From Deltaproteobacteria bacterium (lineage in GTDB: Bacteria > Desulfobacterota > Desulfuromonadia > Geobacterales > JAJYBI01), in the NCBI GenBank assembly GCA_021779095.1, contig JAJYBI010000021.1, positions 1-62,370 of the forward strand: a stretch of DNA of 62,370 nt, read 5' to 3'. The position numbers and the translations under genes are program-made. The notes beneath the pieces are model-generated. The model had not been told where the DNA came from and searched no databases. It was given only the letters and a program-made list of their open reading frames with translations. Shown here in pieces: positions 44,891-52,770 of this stretch (position 1 is the first letter of the stretch; each line of letters opens with the position of its first letter).

Positions 44891-45082
44891 GTTGTTACCC
44901 CTCCCCACGTTTCGACCTCGGTATATTTTATTCGCAAGTTTGTGCTGTGGCGCTTATGCATACCTATCGTCCGGTGCGAACGAAACTTGAGCGCTTTGGT
45001 GACGAAAAGTTCCGGCAAATCGGATTTGCAATTACGCCGGCTTTTCTATAGGATTTCCCGGAATTCGGTGAAAGGATCAACC

Positions 45083-46114
45083 ATGTCATCAAGACGTCTG
45101 CCGGCAGAATGGGAACCGCAGGACGGGGTTCTCGTCGCCTGGCCCCACGAGCGAAGCGACTGGCACCCCTGGCTATCGCAGGTGGAGCCGGTCTTCACGG
45201 AGATCGTCCGGCAGGTGAGCCGGTTCGAAACGGCACTGGTGGTGGCGCCGAAGAAAGAGAGCGACCGGATCGCCGGCCTGCTGCAACGGGCGGGAGCCGT
45301 CATGGAGCGGGTCCGGCTGGCCGGGATCGACACCAACGACACCTGGACGCGGGACTTCGGCCCCATCACCGTGGAGGCGGACGGTGCGCCGCTCCTCCTG
45401 GATTTCGGCTTCAACGGCTGGGGGCTCAAGTTCGCCGCAGACCGGGACAACCTGGTCACCGGCCGGCTCCACGGGATGGGTACGTTCGGCGCCGTGCCGC
45501 GCCGGGTCTGCGGCCTGATCCTTGAGGGGGGAAGCATCGAGAGCGACGGCGCCGGGACGATCCTCACCACCGCCGAGTGCCTCCTGAACCCGAACCGCAA
45601 CCCCCATTTGACGAAAAAAGGGATCGAGACCGCACTTTCCGCCGAACTGGGCGCCGACCGTTTCCTCTGGCTCACGCACGGCTGGCTGGCGGGGGACGAC
45701 ACGGACTCCCACGTCGACACCCTGGCGCGGCTCTGCCCGGACGGTACCATCGCGTATGTCCGCTGCGACGACCCGGACGACGAGCATTTCCGGGAGCTGG
45801 CGCTCATGGAGGAGGAGCTGCAACGGCTTGCGACCCGGGACGGGCGACCGTACCGGCTTATTCCGCTTCCCTGGCCGAATGCGAAATACGACGACGGCGA
45901 GCGGCTCCCCGCCACCTACGCCAACTTCCTCATCGTGAACGGCGCCGTGCTCGTCCCCACCTACCGCGACCCGCGGGACGGCGCGGCATTGGATGCAATC
46001 GCCGCCGCCTTCCCGGACCGGGAGGTCGTCGGGGTCGACTGCCTGCCGTTGATCCTGCAGCACGGCTCGCTGCACTGCGTCACCATGCACCTGCCGAAAG
46101 GAACTCTTTCATGA
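45083..46114 (+). CDS. aguA: agmatine deiminase
   Basis: 343 residues, guanidino-group modifying fold: RLPAEWEPQDGVLVAWPHERSDW, DTNDTWTRDFGPI, LDFGFNGWG, EGGSIESDG, HVDTLARL, and a catalytic Cys in GSLHCVTMHLP. It converts agmatine to N-carbamoylputrescine. AAAGGATCAACC precedes the start. The stop overlaps the next gene's ATG (ATGA), so the two pathway steps are made together. Confidence 0.95.
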   Translation: MSSRRLPAEWEPQDGVLVAWPHERSDWHPWLSQVEPVFTEIVRQVSRFETALVVAPKKESDRIAGLLQRAGAVMERVRLAGIDTNDTWTRDFGPITVEADGAPLLLDFGFNGWGLKFAADRDNLVTGRLHGMGTFGAVPRRVCGLILEGGSIESDGAGTILTTAECLLNPNRNPHLTKKGIETALSAELGADRFLWLTHGWLAGDDTDSHVDTLARLCPDGTIAYVRCDDPDDEHFRELALMEEELQRLATRDGRPYRLIPLPWPNAKYDDGERLPATYANFLIVNGAVLVPTYRDPRDGAALDAIAAAFPDREVVGVDCLPLILQHGSLHCVTMHLPKGTLS

Positions 46115-47001
46115 GCGATACGAAACTGATCGTGGGGATGGTGCAGCAGCGCTGCACGGAGGATCGGGAGGCGAACCTGAACAAAAGCCTCGCCGGGGTG
46201 CGGGAGGCCGCGGCGAAAGGGGCACGGCTCGTGGTGCTGCAGGAGCTGCACACGGGGGTCTACTTCTGCCAGTGCGAGGACACGGACCGGTTCGACATGG
46301 CGGAGCCGATCCCCGGCCCGTCCACCGCGGCCATCGGCGCGACCGCAAAGGAGCTCGGGATCGTCATCGTGGCGTCCCTCTTCGAGCGCCGCGCCCCGGG
46401 GCTGTACCACAACACGGCGGTGGTGTTCGAGAAGGACGGCACCATCGCCGGGACCTACCGGAAGATGCATATCCCCGACGACCCCGGCTTCTACGAGAAG
46501 TTCTACTTCACCCCGGGCGATCTCGGGTTCAACCCGATCCGGACCTCCGTCGGCACCCTCGGCGTCCTCGTCTGCTGGGACCAGTGGTACCCGGAAGGTG
46601 CGCGGCTCATGACGCTGGCCGGCGCGGAACTTCTCATCTACCCCACCGCCATCGGCTGGGACCCGCGGGACACGGCGGACGAGAAGGGGCGCCAGCGGGA
46701 CGCCTGGGTGACCATCCAGCGGGCCCACGCGGTGGCCAACGGCATCCCGGTGATCAGCGTGAACCGGACCGGGTTCGAGCCCGACCCGTCGGGGGCCGAC
46801 GCGGGGATCGACTTCTGGGGGACGAGCTTCGCGGCGGGGCCCCAGGGGGAGCTGCTGGCCCAGGGGAGCACGGACCGGGAGGAGGTGCTGACGGTGGAGC
46901 TGGACAGGCGGCGCAGCGAGGACGTGCGGCGCATCTGGCCGTTTCTGCGCGACCGGCGCATCGACGACTACGGCGACCTCATAAAGCGGTACCGGGACTG
47001 A
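46111..47001 (+). CDS. aguB: N-carbamoylputrescine amidase
   Basis: 296 residues, nitrilase superfamily. Catalytic triad visible: Glu in VVLQELHTG, Lys in YRKMHIPDDPGFYEKFYF, Cys in GVLVCWDQWYPEGARL. It removes the carbamoyl group to give putrescine, carbon dioxide and ammonia. Overlaps aguA by four bases. Together the pair gives the arginine-agmatine route to polyamines. Confidence 0.95.
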   Translation: MSDTKLIVGMVQQRCTEDREANLNKSLAGVREAAAKGARLVVLQELHTGVYFCQCEDTDRFDMAEPIPGPSTAAIGATAKELGIVIVASLFERRAPGLYHNTAVVFEKDGTIAGTYRKMHIPDDPGFYEKFYFTPGDLGFNPIRTSVGTLGVLVCWDQWYPEGARLMTLAGAELLIYPTAIGWDPRDTADEKGRQRDAWVTIQRAHAVANGIPVISVNRTGFEPDPSGADAGIDFWGTSFAAGPQGELLAQGSTDREEVLTVELDRRRSEDVRRIWPFLRDRRIDDYGDLIKRYRD

Positions 47002-47126
47002 CGCCACGCCCCGGCACGACCAAAACCTTTCCGAAAACGGATAGCCCCGTCTAGATTCATCTTCTTGCCGAGTCCGGATTCATGCCAGACCTGTTCGGGA
47101 CGATTGAGCAGCACCACAGGCAATCC

Positions 47127-47200
47127 CTCTCTCTATCTCTCCCCCGGAGGGGGAGAGCATGCCGTGCCCTCTCCCCTTGGGAGAGGGATTGGGTGAGGGG
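47127..47200. repeat. double CTCTCCCC palindrome
   Basis: Two adjacent hairpins, CTCTCCCCCGGAGGGGGAGAG (47137-47157 outline) and CCCTCTCCCC..GGGAGAGGG (47167-47187), then GGGTGAGGGG. The core is like that inside the 4.1-kb element. It lies between aguB and the convergent DraG-like gene and may serve as a terminator for both. Confidence 0.55.
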
Positions 47201-47233
47201 CGGCAGCGCTACGTCGAGGATGATGCGATTGAG

Positions 47234-48163
47234 TCACGGGCAAAGATGGCGCGCAGACGGATCTCGGCGACACAGAGGCGAGAGAGCGACGAGCCGCTCC
47301 GCCAGCGTCTGCACCTCCTCCATCACCCGCCGGTCCATCTTCTTCACCCACCGCTTCGGGATCGCCTCCATCCCGTAGTAGGCGCCGGCCAGCATCCCGG
47401 CGATGGCGCCGGTGGTGTCCGCGTCTCCCCCCTGGTTCACCGTCTCAACGACACACTCCTCGAAATTCCGCGACCTGAAAAAATAATGGAACACCGTCTG
47501 CAGGGTATCCACCACGTAGCCGGTGGCAAGCCCCCGGTACGGGTCGAAGCGGAAGGTGGCAAAACGCTCGCAGAGGCTGTCCACCTCGCGGCGCAGCTGG
47601 TGCTTCGATCCCCCCGCAACGGCCAGGTGCACGAGCCGGCCGAGGGTGATGCAGGCGGCGTCGGACACCGGCTGGTTGTGGGTCAGGTGTGCCTGGGCCA
47701 CGGCATACCTCTGCAGCAACATGTCGTCCCCCAGGGTCAGGAGCGCCACCGGCAGGACCCGCATGGCGGCGCCGTTCCCCCCGTCCCATTCGTTGGGGGG
47801 GGTCTCCAGGGTCCCCTTGAGCATGTAGGCACGGATGCCGCGGCGGCAGGTATCCCCCACGTCGATCGGCCTGGAGCGAAGCCAGACCGCAAAGTTCTCC
47901 GCGATCCCTTCCAGCGACCAGCCGCCGGACTTGTCCAGCGCCCGGGCGATGCAGAGGCTCATCTCCGTGTCGTCGGTCACCTGCCCCGGCTTCAGCCGCA
48001 GCCAGCCCCCCCCCACCAGGTCGCGCAGCTGGCCGTACTCCGCCCTGATCTCGCCGACGGTCATGAACTCCACCGGCGCCCCCAGGGCGTCGCCGATCGC
48101 CAGACCGGCAAAGGCGGCCCGGGCACGGGTGCGACAGTCATGGCAATCGGCATTCGGCAGCAT
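47234..48163 (-). CDS. ADP-ribosylglycohydrolase, DraG-like
   Basis: 309 residues. ADP-ribosylglycohydrolase fold with binuclear metal motifs: LAIGDALGAPVEF, VTDDTEMSL and NQGGDADTTGAIAGMLAGAYYG. DraG removes ADP-ribose from nitrogenase iron protein and so restores activity. The start at 48163 is chosen at MLPNADC; open codons further up are unlikely. It is divergent from nifB, 412 bases apart, which supports a nitrogen-fixation link, but no draT is in the window, so other ADP-ribosylated substrates are possible. Confidence 0.82.
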   Translation of the reverse strand: MLPNADCHDCRTRARAAFAGLAIGDALGAPVEFMTVGEIRAEYGQLRDLVGGGWLRLKPGQVTDDTEMSLCIARALDKSGGWSLEGIAENFAVWLRSRPIDVGDTCRRGIRAYMLKGTLETPPNEWDGGNGAAMRVLPVALLTLGDDMLLQRYAVAQAHLTHNQPVSDAACITLGRLVHLAVAGGSKHQLRREVDSLCERFATFRFDPYRGLATGYVVDTLQTVFHYFFRSRNFEECVVETVNQGGDADTTGAIAGMLAGAYYGMEAIPKRWVKKMDRRVMEEVQTLAERLVALSPLCRRDPSARHLCP

Positions 48164-48388
48164 GTCCCGCCTGCTGCAATAACCAAACCGCCGGCACCGG
48201 TTGCCGGGAAACGGCCATTTGCTGACATCGGGAGACGTTCCACCTCCGGCATGGAGTCGGCAGAGACTGAATCTGCCCAAAAAAGTATCACTCTATCCTG
48301 GATTATGAAGCAGACCACCGGGGAGAAGCCACAAACCACAAGCTGCAAATTGCAATATTTACGGTCAGTTACTTATTTCATGAAAATC

Positions 48389-48404
48389 TGGCACGCAATA
48401 TGAT
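48389..48404 (+). promoter_or_regulatory. candidate sigma-54 promoter for nifB
   Basis: TGGCACG (-24 region, 48389-48395), four bases, then ATGAT at the -12 position where TTGCW is expected. The -24 half is perfect; the invariant C of the -12 is A, so this is a weaker match. About 170 bases before the nifB start. Remainder of 48164-48388 shows no feature. Confidence 0.4.
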
Positions 48405-48444
48405 ACTGCCAGGACAGCACGCATACACGGTTATCACGCAAAAA

Positions 48445-48527
48445 GGCAATGGCGCCCGACGGGATTCTCTCCGCCGGGCGTTTCAATCGGCAAAGGCGCC
48501 GACCATCGGATGGTCGGTGCCTTTTTT
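48445..48527 (+). promoter_or_regulatory. nifB leader: candidate ANTAR-type antitermination element
   Basis: Two small hairpins have six-base loops with A at position 1 and G at position 4: GGC(AATGGC)GCC at 48445-48456 and CGGC(AAAGGC)GCCG at 48488-48501. Each overlaps the left arm of a larger stem (48453-48480 and 48492-48524), so small hairpin and terminator exclude each other. ANTAR proteins bind such paired hexaloop hairpins and prevent termination. No plus-strand gene precedes the leader, so the terminators must act on nifB transcription itself. Confidence 0.6.
48492..48527 (+). terminator. strong terminator within the nifB leader
   Basis: 15-bp stem AAAGGCGCCGACCAT with one G-T pair, three-base loop CGG, followed by six T. 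It lies upstream of nifB and downstream of its candidate promoter, an attenuator position. Confidence 0.8.
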
Positions 48528-48575
48528 CTTATCAACCGGGTGACACGCTACCCCGGCGCAGACACGGAGGCGACA

Positions 48576-49445
48576 ATGGCGAGCAGCTGCGAACAGCTCA
48601 CAAAAATCCAGGGGCACCCCTGCTTCGGCGGCAACCACCACAAGAACGGCCGGATGCACCTGGCCGTAGCCCCGAAATGCAACATCAAGTGCGGCTACTG
48701 CACCCGCAAGCACGACTGCGCCAACGAATCGCGCCCCGGCGTCACGAGCCGCGTTCTCACCCCGCAGGAGGCGATCGCAAAGGTCCGCGAGGTGATGGCG
48801 AGCCCGGTTGTCGGACCGATCATCAAGGTGATCGGCATCGCCGGCCCCGGCGACCCCTTGGTCAACGAGGAGACCTTCGAGACCTTCCGGCTGGTGGACG
48901 CGGAGTTCCCCCACCTCATGAAGTGCCTCAGCACCAACGGGCTGCTCCTGCCGGAAAAGATCGACGCCCTCCGGGAACTCGGCCTGCACAGCCTGACGGT
49001 CACCATCAACGCCCTGGACCCGGAGGTGGGGGCAAAGGTCTACGGCCACGTGCTGTACCATGGCACGGCATATACCGGCAGGGAGGGGGCGAAGATCCTC
49101 GTGGACAACCAGCTGGCCGGCCTGAAGAAGGCGGGCGAGTACGGCATGACCATCAAGGTGAACACGGTGCTGATCCCCGGCGTGAACGACGGCCAGGTGC
49201 CGCTCATCGCCGCGAGGGTGAAGGAGCTGGGGGCGTTCGTCATGAACCTCATGCCGATCATCCCCCAGGCCGAGCTGGCCCATATCACCCCCCCCGATCC
49301 CGCCTACCTGGCGGGGATGCAGAAGGATAACGAGAAGGTCATCGGCCAGTTCAAGCACTGCAAGCAGTGCCGCGCCGACGCCATCGGGCTCATCGGCCAG
49401 GATGTCACCATCGGCCAGTCGGCCTGCGCGCTGCCGAAGGGGTAG
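48576..49445 (+). CDS. nifB: nitrogenase cofactor biosynthesis radical SAM protein NifB
   Basis: 289 residues. Radical SAM motif CNIKCGYC preceded by FGGNHHKNGRMHLAVAPKCN, then GIAGPGDPLVN, STNGLLLPEKID, TINALDPEVG and a C-terminal FKHCKQCRADAIGLIGQD with two extra Cys for a cluster. NifB fuses two 4Fe-4S clusters with carbide to make NifB-co, precursor of all nitrogenase cofactors. This version stops after the radical SAM domain and lacks the NifX-like C-terminal domain of many proteobacterial NifBs. GGAGG is five bases before the ATG. Likely first gene of a unit with the GNAT gene. Confidence 0.95.
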   Translation: MASSCEQLTKIQGHPCFGGNHHKNGRMHLAVAPKCNIKCGYCTRKHDCANESRPGVTSRVLTPQEAIAKVREVMASPVVGPIIKVIGIAGPGDPLVNEETFETFRLVDAEFPHLMKCLSTNGLLLPEKIDALRELGLHSLTVTINALDPEVGAKVYGHVLYHGTAYTGREGAKILVDNQLAGLKKAGEYGMTIKVNTVLIPGVNDGQVPLIAARVKELGAFVMNLMPIIPQAELAHITPPDPAYLAGMQKDNEKVIGQFKHCKQCRADAIGLIGQDVTIGQSACALPKG

Positions 49446-49449
49446 GAAG

Positions 49450-50280
49450 ATGCCGCCCTCCCCGCACGACATCCGGTTCGACCGGTTCCGGGAGAACGAC
49501 ACGGAAACGTTTCTCGCGCTGGCCGCGGAGGAGAAGTGGATCTGCGACCGCTGGGAGTTCGACTTTCTCCTGCACGCCTTTCCGTCCGGCTGCCTCGTGG
49601 CGCGGGACGGCAACGAGCCGGTTGCCTTCGTCACTGCCATCGGCTACGGCAAGAGCGGTTGGATCGGCAACCTGCTCGTACAGGCCGGGTATCGTGGAAG
49701 AGGGATCGGCGCCGGACTCATGGAGCTGGCGCTGGAGGCACTGGCGGCCAGCGGTGTTACGACGGTCTGGCTCACCGCATCCGAGGCCGGTCGGCCGATC
49801 TACGAGCGGCTGGGATTCGTGACGGTGGATACCATCCGGAGGTGGGTGGGAACGGGGAGCGCCGGTGAGTGCCGGCAGGCACCGACCCCGTCGCCGGCGA
49901 CCCTGGAGGCCGCCGACGCCGCGGGGTGGGGCGAGATGCGGGGAGCGCTCCTCCGGGCGACCGCCGGGCGCGGCGAGCTGATCGGCGACGACCACGGCTT
50001 CCTGGTGAGCCAGCCCTGCGGTGACGGTCTGCAGGTGGGCCCCTGGGGCTGCACCGATGCCCCATCGGCCCCCCTGCTCTTCACGGCGGCGCGGGAGCGG
50101 GCCGGGACCGGCGTCCGGATGTTCCTCGACGTCCCGGAGCGCAACCGCTCCGCCACCGACCTCCTGACGGCACACGCATTCGGGGTCATGGGAACGAACC
50201 TGCTCATGCACCGGGGGCCGGACCCCGGGTACCGACCGGACCGGGTGTTCGCCCTGGGGAGCATGGGAAGCATGGGGTAA
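49450..50280 (+). CDS. GNAT-family N-acetyltransferase with C-terminal extension
   Basis: 276 residues. Acetyl-CoA binding core in the first half: VAFVTAIGYGKSGWIGNLLVQAGYRGRGIGAGLMELAL and IYERLGFVTVD. The second half (about 140-276) resembles the trailing domain seen in two-domain GNAT proteins of the YitI type (RNRSATDLLTAHAFGVMGTNLLMHRG). Substrate unknown. It begins five bases after the nifB stop with AGGA before the ATG, so it is co-transcribed with nifB; a role in nitrogen fixation is only inferred. Confidence 0.85.
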   Translation: MPPSPHDIRFDRFRENDTETFLALAAEEKWICDRWEFDFLLHAFPSGCLVARDGNEPVAFVTAIGYGKSGWIGNLLVQAGYRGRGIGAGLMELALEALAASGVTTVWLTASEAGRPIYERLGFVTVDTIRRWVGTGSAGECRQAPTPSPATLEAADAAGWGEMRGALLRATAGRGELIGDDHGFLVSQPCGDGLQVGPWGCTDAPSAPLLFTAARERAGTGVRMFLDVPERNRSATDLLTAHAFGVMGTNLLMHRGPDPGYRPDRVFALGSMGSMG

Positions 50281-50289
50281 CTGCTCTGG

Positions 50290-50307
50290 ACGCCGCTTCC
50301 GCGGCGT
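50290..50307. other. short hairpin between GNAT and amidotransferase genes
   Basis: Seven-base stem ACGCCGC/GCGGCGT with loop TTCC, no T-run. In the 42-base gap before the amidotransferase gene. May weaken read-through or protect mRNA ends. Confidence 0.4.
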
Positions 50308-50322
50308 GGTAAGATTTCGCCC

Positions 50323-51021
50323 ATGACAGGACCGGTGCTCACCATCATCCAGAACGATCCCGCCGTCCCGGCCGGCACCTACGATGACCGGCCCCGGGAG
50401 CTGGGTATCGACGTCCGCACCGTTACCCCCTACACCGGCGCGCCGCTCCCCTCCCCCAATGAGCTGCGCGCCGTCATCGTCCTCGGCGGCCCCATGGGGG
50501 TCCATGACGACGCACACCACCCGTTCATCGGCCCCGTCAAGCGGTTCATCCGCAGCTGCGTCACGGAGGGAACCCCGTTCCTGGGGATCTGCCTCGGCGG
50601 CCAGCTCCTCTCCCACGTGCTGGGCGGGGTCGTCACCCCCGCGGCGCGGGGGGAAAAGGGGACCACGACCGTGACCCTCACCGACGAAGGGGTGGCGGAC
50701 CCGCTCTTCCGGGGAATAAGCCGGACCTTCACCACCTTCCAGTGGCACAACGACAGCTTCACCGTCCCCCCCCGGGCCGTGCATCTGGCGGGTTCGCACG
50801 CCTGCAAGGGGCAGGCGTTCCGCTACGGCGGCACCGCCTGGGGGCTCCAGTTCCACCCCGAAGTGACCGCGGATATGGTGCGCGAGTGGTCCATCTGGAC
50901 CCCGGAGACCGCGTCACGCACCGAACAGTTCCTGGCCGACTTCCGCAACGCCCGCACCGCGTACCGCGACGCCTCCCTGAAGATCCTCGACAACTTCCTC
51001 CGGATCGCCGACCTGATCTAG
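50323..51021 (+). CDS. class I glutamine amidotransferase
   Basis: 232 residues. Triad of class I amidotransferases: Cys in LGICLGGQLLSHVLGG, His and Glu in WGLQFHPEVT. Stand-alone proteins like this resemble the GMP synthase glutaminase domain and YfeJ or gamma-glutamyl hydrolase-like proteins; substrate unknown. Weak ribosome site. Position after nifB-GNAT suggests the same transcript; a role in nitrogen metabolism is inference. Confidence 0.88.
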   Translation: MTGPVLTIIQNDPAVPAGTYDDRPRELGIDVRTVTPYTGAPLPSPNELRAVIVLGGPMGVHDDAHHPFIGPVKRFIRSCVTEGTPFLGICLGGQLLSHVLGGVVTPAARGEKGTTTVTLTDEGVADPLFRGISRTFTTFQWHNDSFTVPPRAVHLAGSHACKGQAFRYGGTAWGLQFHPEVTADMVREWSIWTPETASRTEQFLADFRNARTAYRDASLKILDNFLRIADLI

Positions 51022-51027
51022 CTGGCT

Positions 51028-51104
51028 GTTGAAAAACTATTGCGGACCCGCGGGCCTCAAGGACCGATCTGCTGCGTTGCCGCTCGCGGCTTCCGGTGCG
51101 GGTC
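51028..51104. repeat. possible intergenic repeat after the amidotransferase gene
   Basis: The word CTGTTGAAAAACTATTGCG is followed by an inverted repeat GACCCGC (51045-51051) / GCGGGTC (51098-51104) around a GC-rich centre with TGCTGCGTTGCCGCTCG. I recall similar CTGTTGAAAAAC words as repeats in related genomes, unchecked. It could also serve as a bidirectional terminator for the convergent genes. Confidence 0.35.
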
Positions 51105-52389
51105 AGCCGTGCAGCATCCGGAACTGGAGGATATAGGCCGCAATCCCCCCCAGATACCCCACGAGCGCCAACCAGCTGATCCGCCGCACGTACCAGAAGA
51201 AATGGATCTCCTCCAGCCCCATGGCGGCGACCCCCGCCGCCGAGCCGATGATCAGGATGGAACCGCCGGTCCCCGCACAGTAGGCCATGAACTCCCAGAG
51301 GAAGCTGTCCGGCGGATACGCGGTCATGTGGTACATCCCCATGGTGGCCGCGACGAGCGGCACGTTGTCCACCACGGCGCTCACCAGGCCGATGATCGTG
51401 ACGATGATATCCAGCCGTCCCACGGTCCGGTCGAGCCATCCGGCGAGCAATGTCAGGATCTGGGTCTGCTCCAGGGTGGCCACGGAGAGGAGGATACCGA
51501 CGAAGAAGACGATGGACGCCATGTCGATATGCATGAGGGCGTGCGCCAGGGTGAGGTGCGCCTTCTCCTCGTCCTCCTTGGACCGGTGCACCAGCTCCCC
51601 GATCAGCCAGAGTATCCCCAGGCCGAACAGAATCCCCATGAACGGGGGGAGATGGGTGATGGTCTTGAAGACCGGTACGGCAACCAGGATGCCGATCCCG
51701 CAGAAGAACATGAGGTTCCGCTCGTAGGGGGTCGTCTCGTAACCGTCGCCCGATCCGTCTTTCACCGGGGAGATCACCTCCTTCCCCCGCAACAGGTAGC
51801 CGGTGACCGCCAGCGGTACGATGAGGTTGACGAGGGAGGGGATGAACACCCCCTTCATGATGGCGAGGGAGGTGATCTGGCCGCCGATCCAGAGCATGGT
51901 GGTGGTCACGTCGCCGATGGGGGACCAGGCCCCTCCTGCATTGGCGGCGACGACGATGATCCCGGCGAAGAAGAGCCGGTCGTCCTTGCGGTCCAGGAGC
52001 TTCCTCATGAGCGAGATCATGACGATGGTGGTGGTCAGGTTGTCGAGGACGGAGCTCAGGAAGAAGGTGACGAGCCCGACGAGCCACATGAGAGAGGAGA
52101 GCCGCGTCGTCCCGATGCGTGAGGTAATCACCTCGAAGCCGTTGTGGGCGTCCACCACCTCGACGATGGTCATGGCCCCCATGAGGAAGAAGACGATCTG
52201 GGCGGTGGACGCCAGCGACTCGTCGAGCTGCTCCACCGCCAGGCGGGGATCGCCGCTCATGACCGCGTAGACGGTCCAGAGGAGCCCGGCGGCGATGAGC
52301 GCCGAGGCCGACTTGTTGACCCTGATCGGATGCTCCAGGGCGATGGCGGCATAGGCGAGGACGAAGACGGCGACGAGCACGGCAAGCAT
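51103..52389 (-). CDS. nhaD: NhaD-type sodium/proton antiporter
   Basis: 428 residues with about 12 membrane helices. Signatures of the NhaD/ion transporter superfamily: FFLSSVLDNLTTTIVMISLMRKLL, AANAGGAWSPIGDVTTTMLWI and VSAVVDNVPLVAATMGMY, the inverted half-repeats with acidic residues in the membrane. It exports sodium in exchange for protons. AGGAGCTGTTC precedes the ATG at 52389. Minus strand between amidotransferase and nifV, so it interrupts the nif-related genes. The upstream gap to nifV (52390-52770) holds the nifV promoter and leader. Confidence 0.9.
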   Translation of the reverse strand: MLAVLVAVFVLAYAAIALEHPIRVNKSASALIAAGLLWTVYAVMSGDPRLAVEQLDESLASTAQIVFFLMGAMTIVEVVDAHNGFEVITSRIGTTRLSSLMWLVGLVTFFLSSVLDNLTTTIVMISLMRKLLDRKDDRLFFAGIIVVAANAGGAWSPIGDVTTTMLWIGGQITSLAIMKGVFIPSLVNLIVPLAVTGYLLRGKEVISPVKDGSGDGYETTPYERNLMFFCGIGILVAVPVFKTITHLPPFMGILFGLGILWLIGELVHRSKEDEEKAHLTLAHALMHIDMASIVFFVGILLSVATLEQTQILTLLAGWLDRTVGRLDIIVTIIGLVSAVVDNVPLVAATMGMYHMTAYPPDSFLWEFMAYCAGTGGSILIIGSAAGVAAMGLEEIHFFWYVRRISWLALVGYLGGIAAYILQFRMLHG

Positions 52390-52668
52390 GAACAGCTCCT
52401 TTGCTGGAGATTGGGCATCAGTGCGCGCCGCACGGATGCATGGCGGCCTCCCCTGCCATGCAAAAGACAGTCCGCCGCCGGGCACGCCCCCCAAACGCCT
52501 GCAAGCGGCCAAAAATCGGGCCAAATCCGGTAGCCGTTTCCGGTGCATGCGCGCCGGCCGCCCCCTCGCACGGCAGGTCTGCACGCCCGGGCTCCGAATC
52601 TGCCCAGCAAACAGGCAGGCCGTCCCGTTCATCTCCGTAACAGACTGATATCATTACCGGCAAGACAG

Positions 52669-52684
52669 CGGCACGGCTTGTGCT
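52669..52684 (+). promoter_or_regulatory. candidate sigma-54 promoter for nifV
   Basis: CGGCACG at -24 (52669-52675), four bases, GTGCT at -12 (52680-52684). The invariant GG and GC pairs are present with correct spacing, and 10 of 12 consensus positions match. Expected transcription start near 52695, giving a leader of about 75 bases. Confidence 0.55.
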
Positions 52685-52712
52685 ATTACCCTCATTAACA
52701 GGGATCGGCACA

Positions 52713-52750
52713 GGGCAACGGAGCCCCGTTTGCAGACGCAGACGGGGCTC
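52713..52750 (+). promoter_or_regulatory. nifV leader: hexaloop hairpin overlapping terminator-like stem
   Basis: GGGC(AACGGA)GCCC at 52713-52726 has a six-base loop with A1 and G4. It shares bases 52721-52726 with the left arm of a 13-bp stem GAGCCCCGTTTGC / GCAGACGGGGCTC (52721-52750, one G-T pair). The two folds are mutually exclusive. The stem is followed by GTGCGTTTG, a weak T-run, then the ribosome site, so it may act on translation as well as termination. Confidence 0.55.
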
Positions 52751-52770
52751 GTGCGTTTGAGGAGGCGGCT

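Noticed and set aside
42314..45082. Very long open frame upstream of aguA
   Set aside because: It runs antisense across the REC-PilZ and chemoreceptor genes; composition is that of a shadow frame in GC-rich DNA, and aguA has a normal start with a ribosome site at 45083.
48421..48460. Possible cyclic di-GMP (GEMM) riboswitch suggested by ACGCAAAAAGGCAATGG
   Set aside because: The expected second helix and tetraloop receptor are missing; the hexaloop-terminator explanation fits better.
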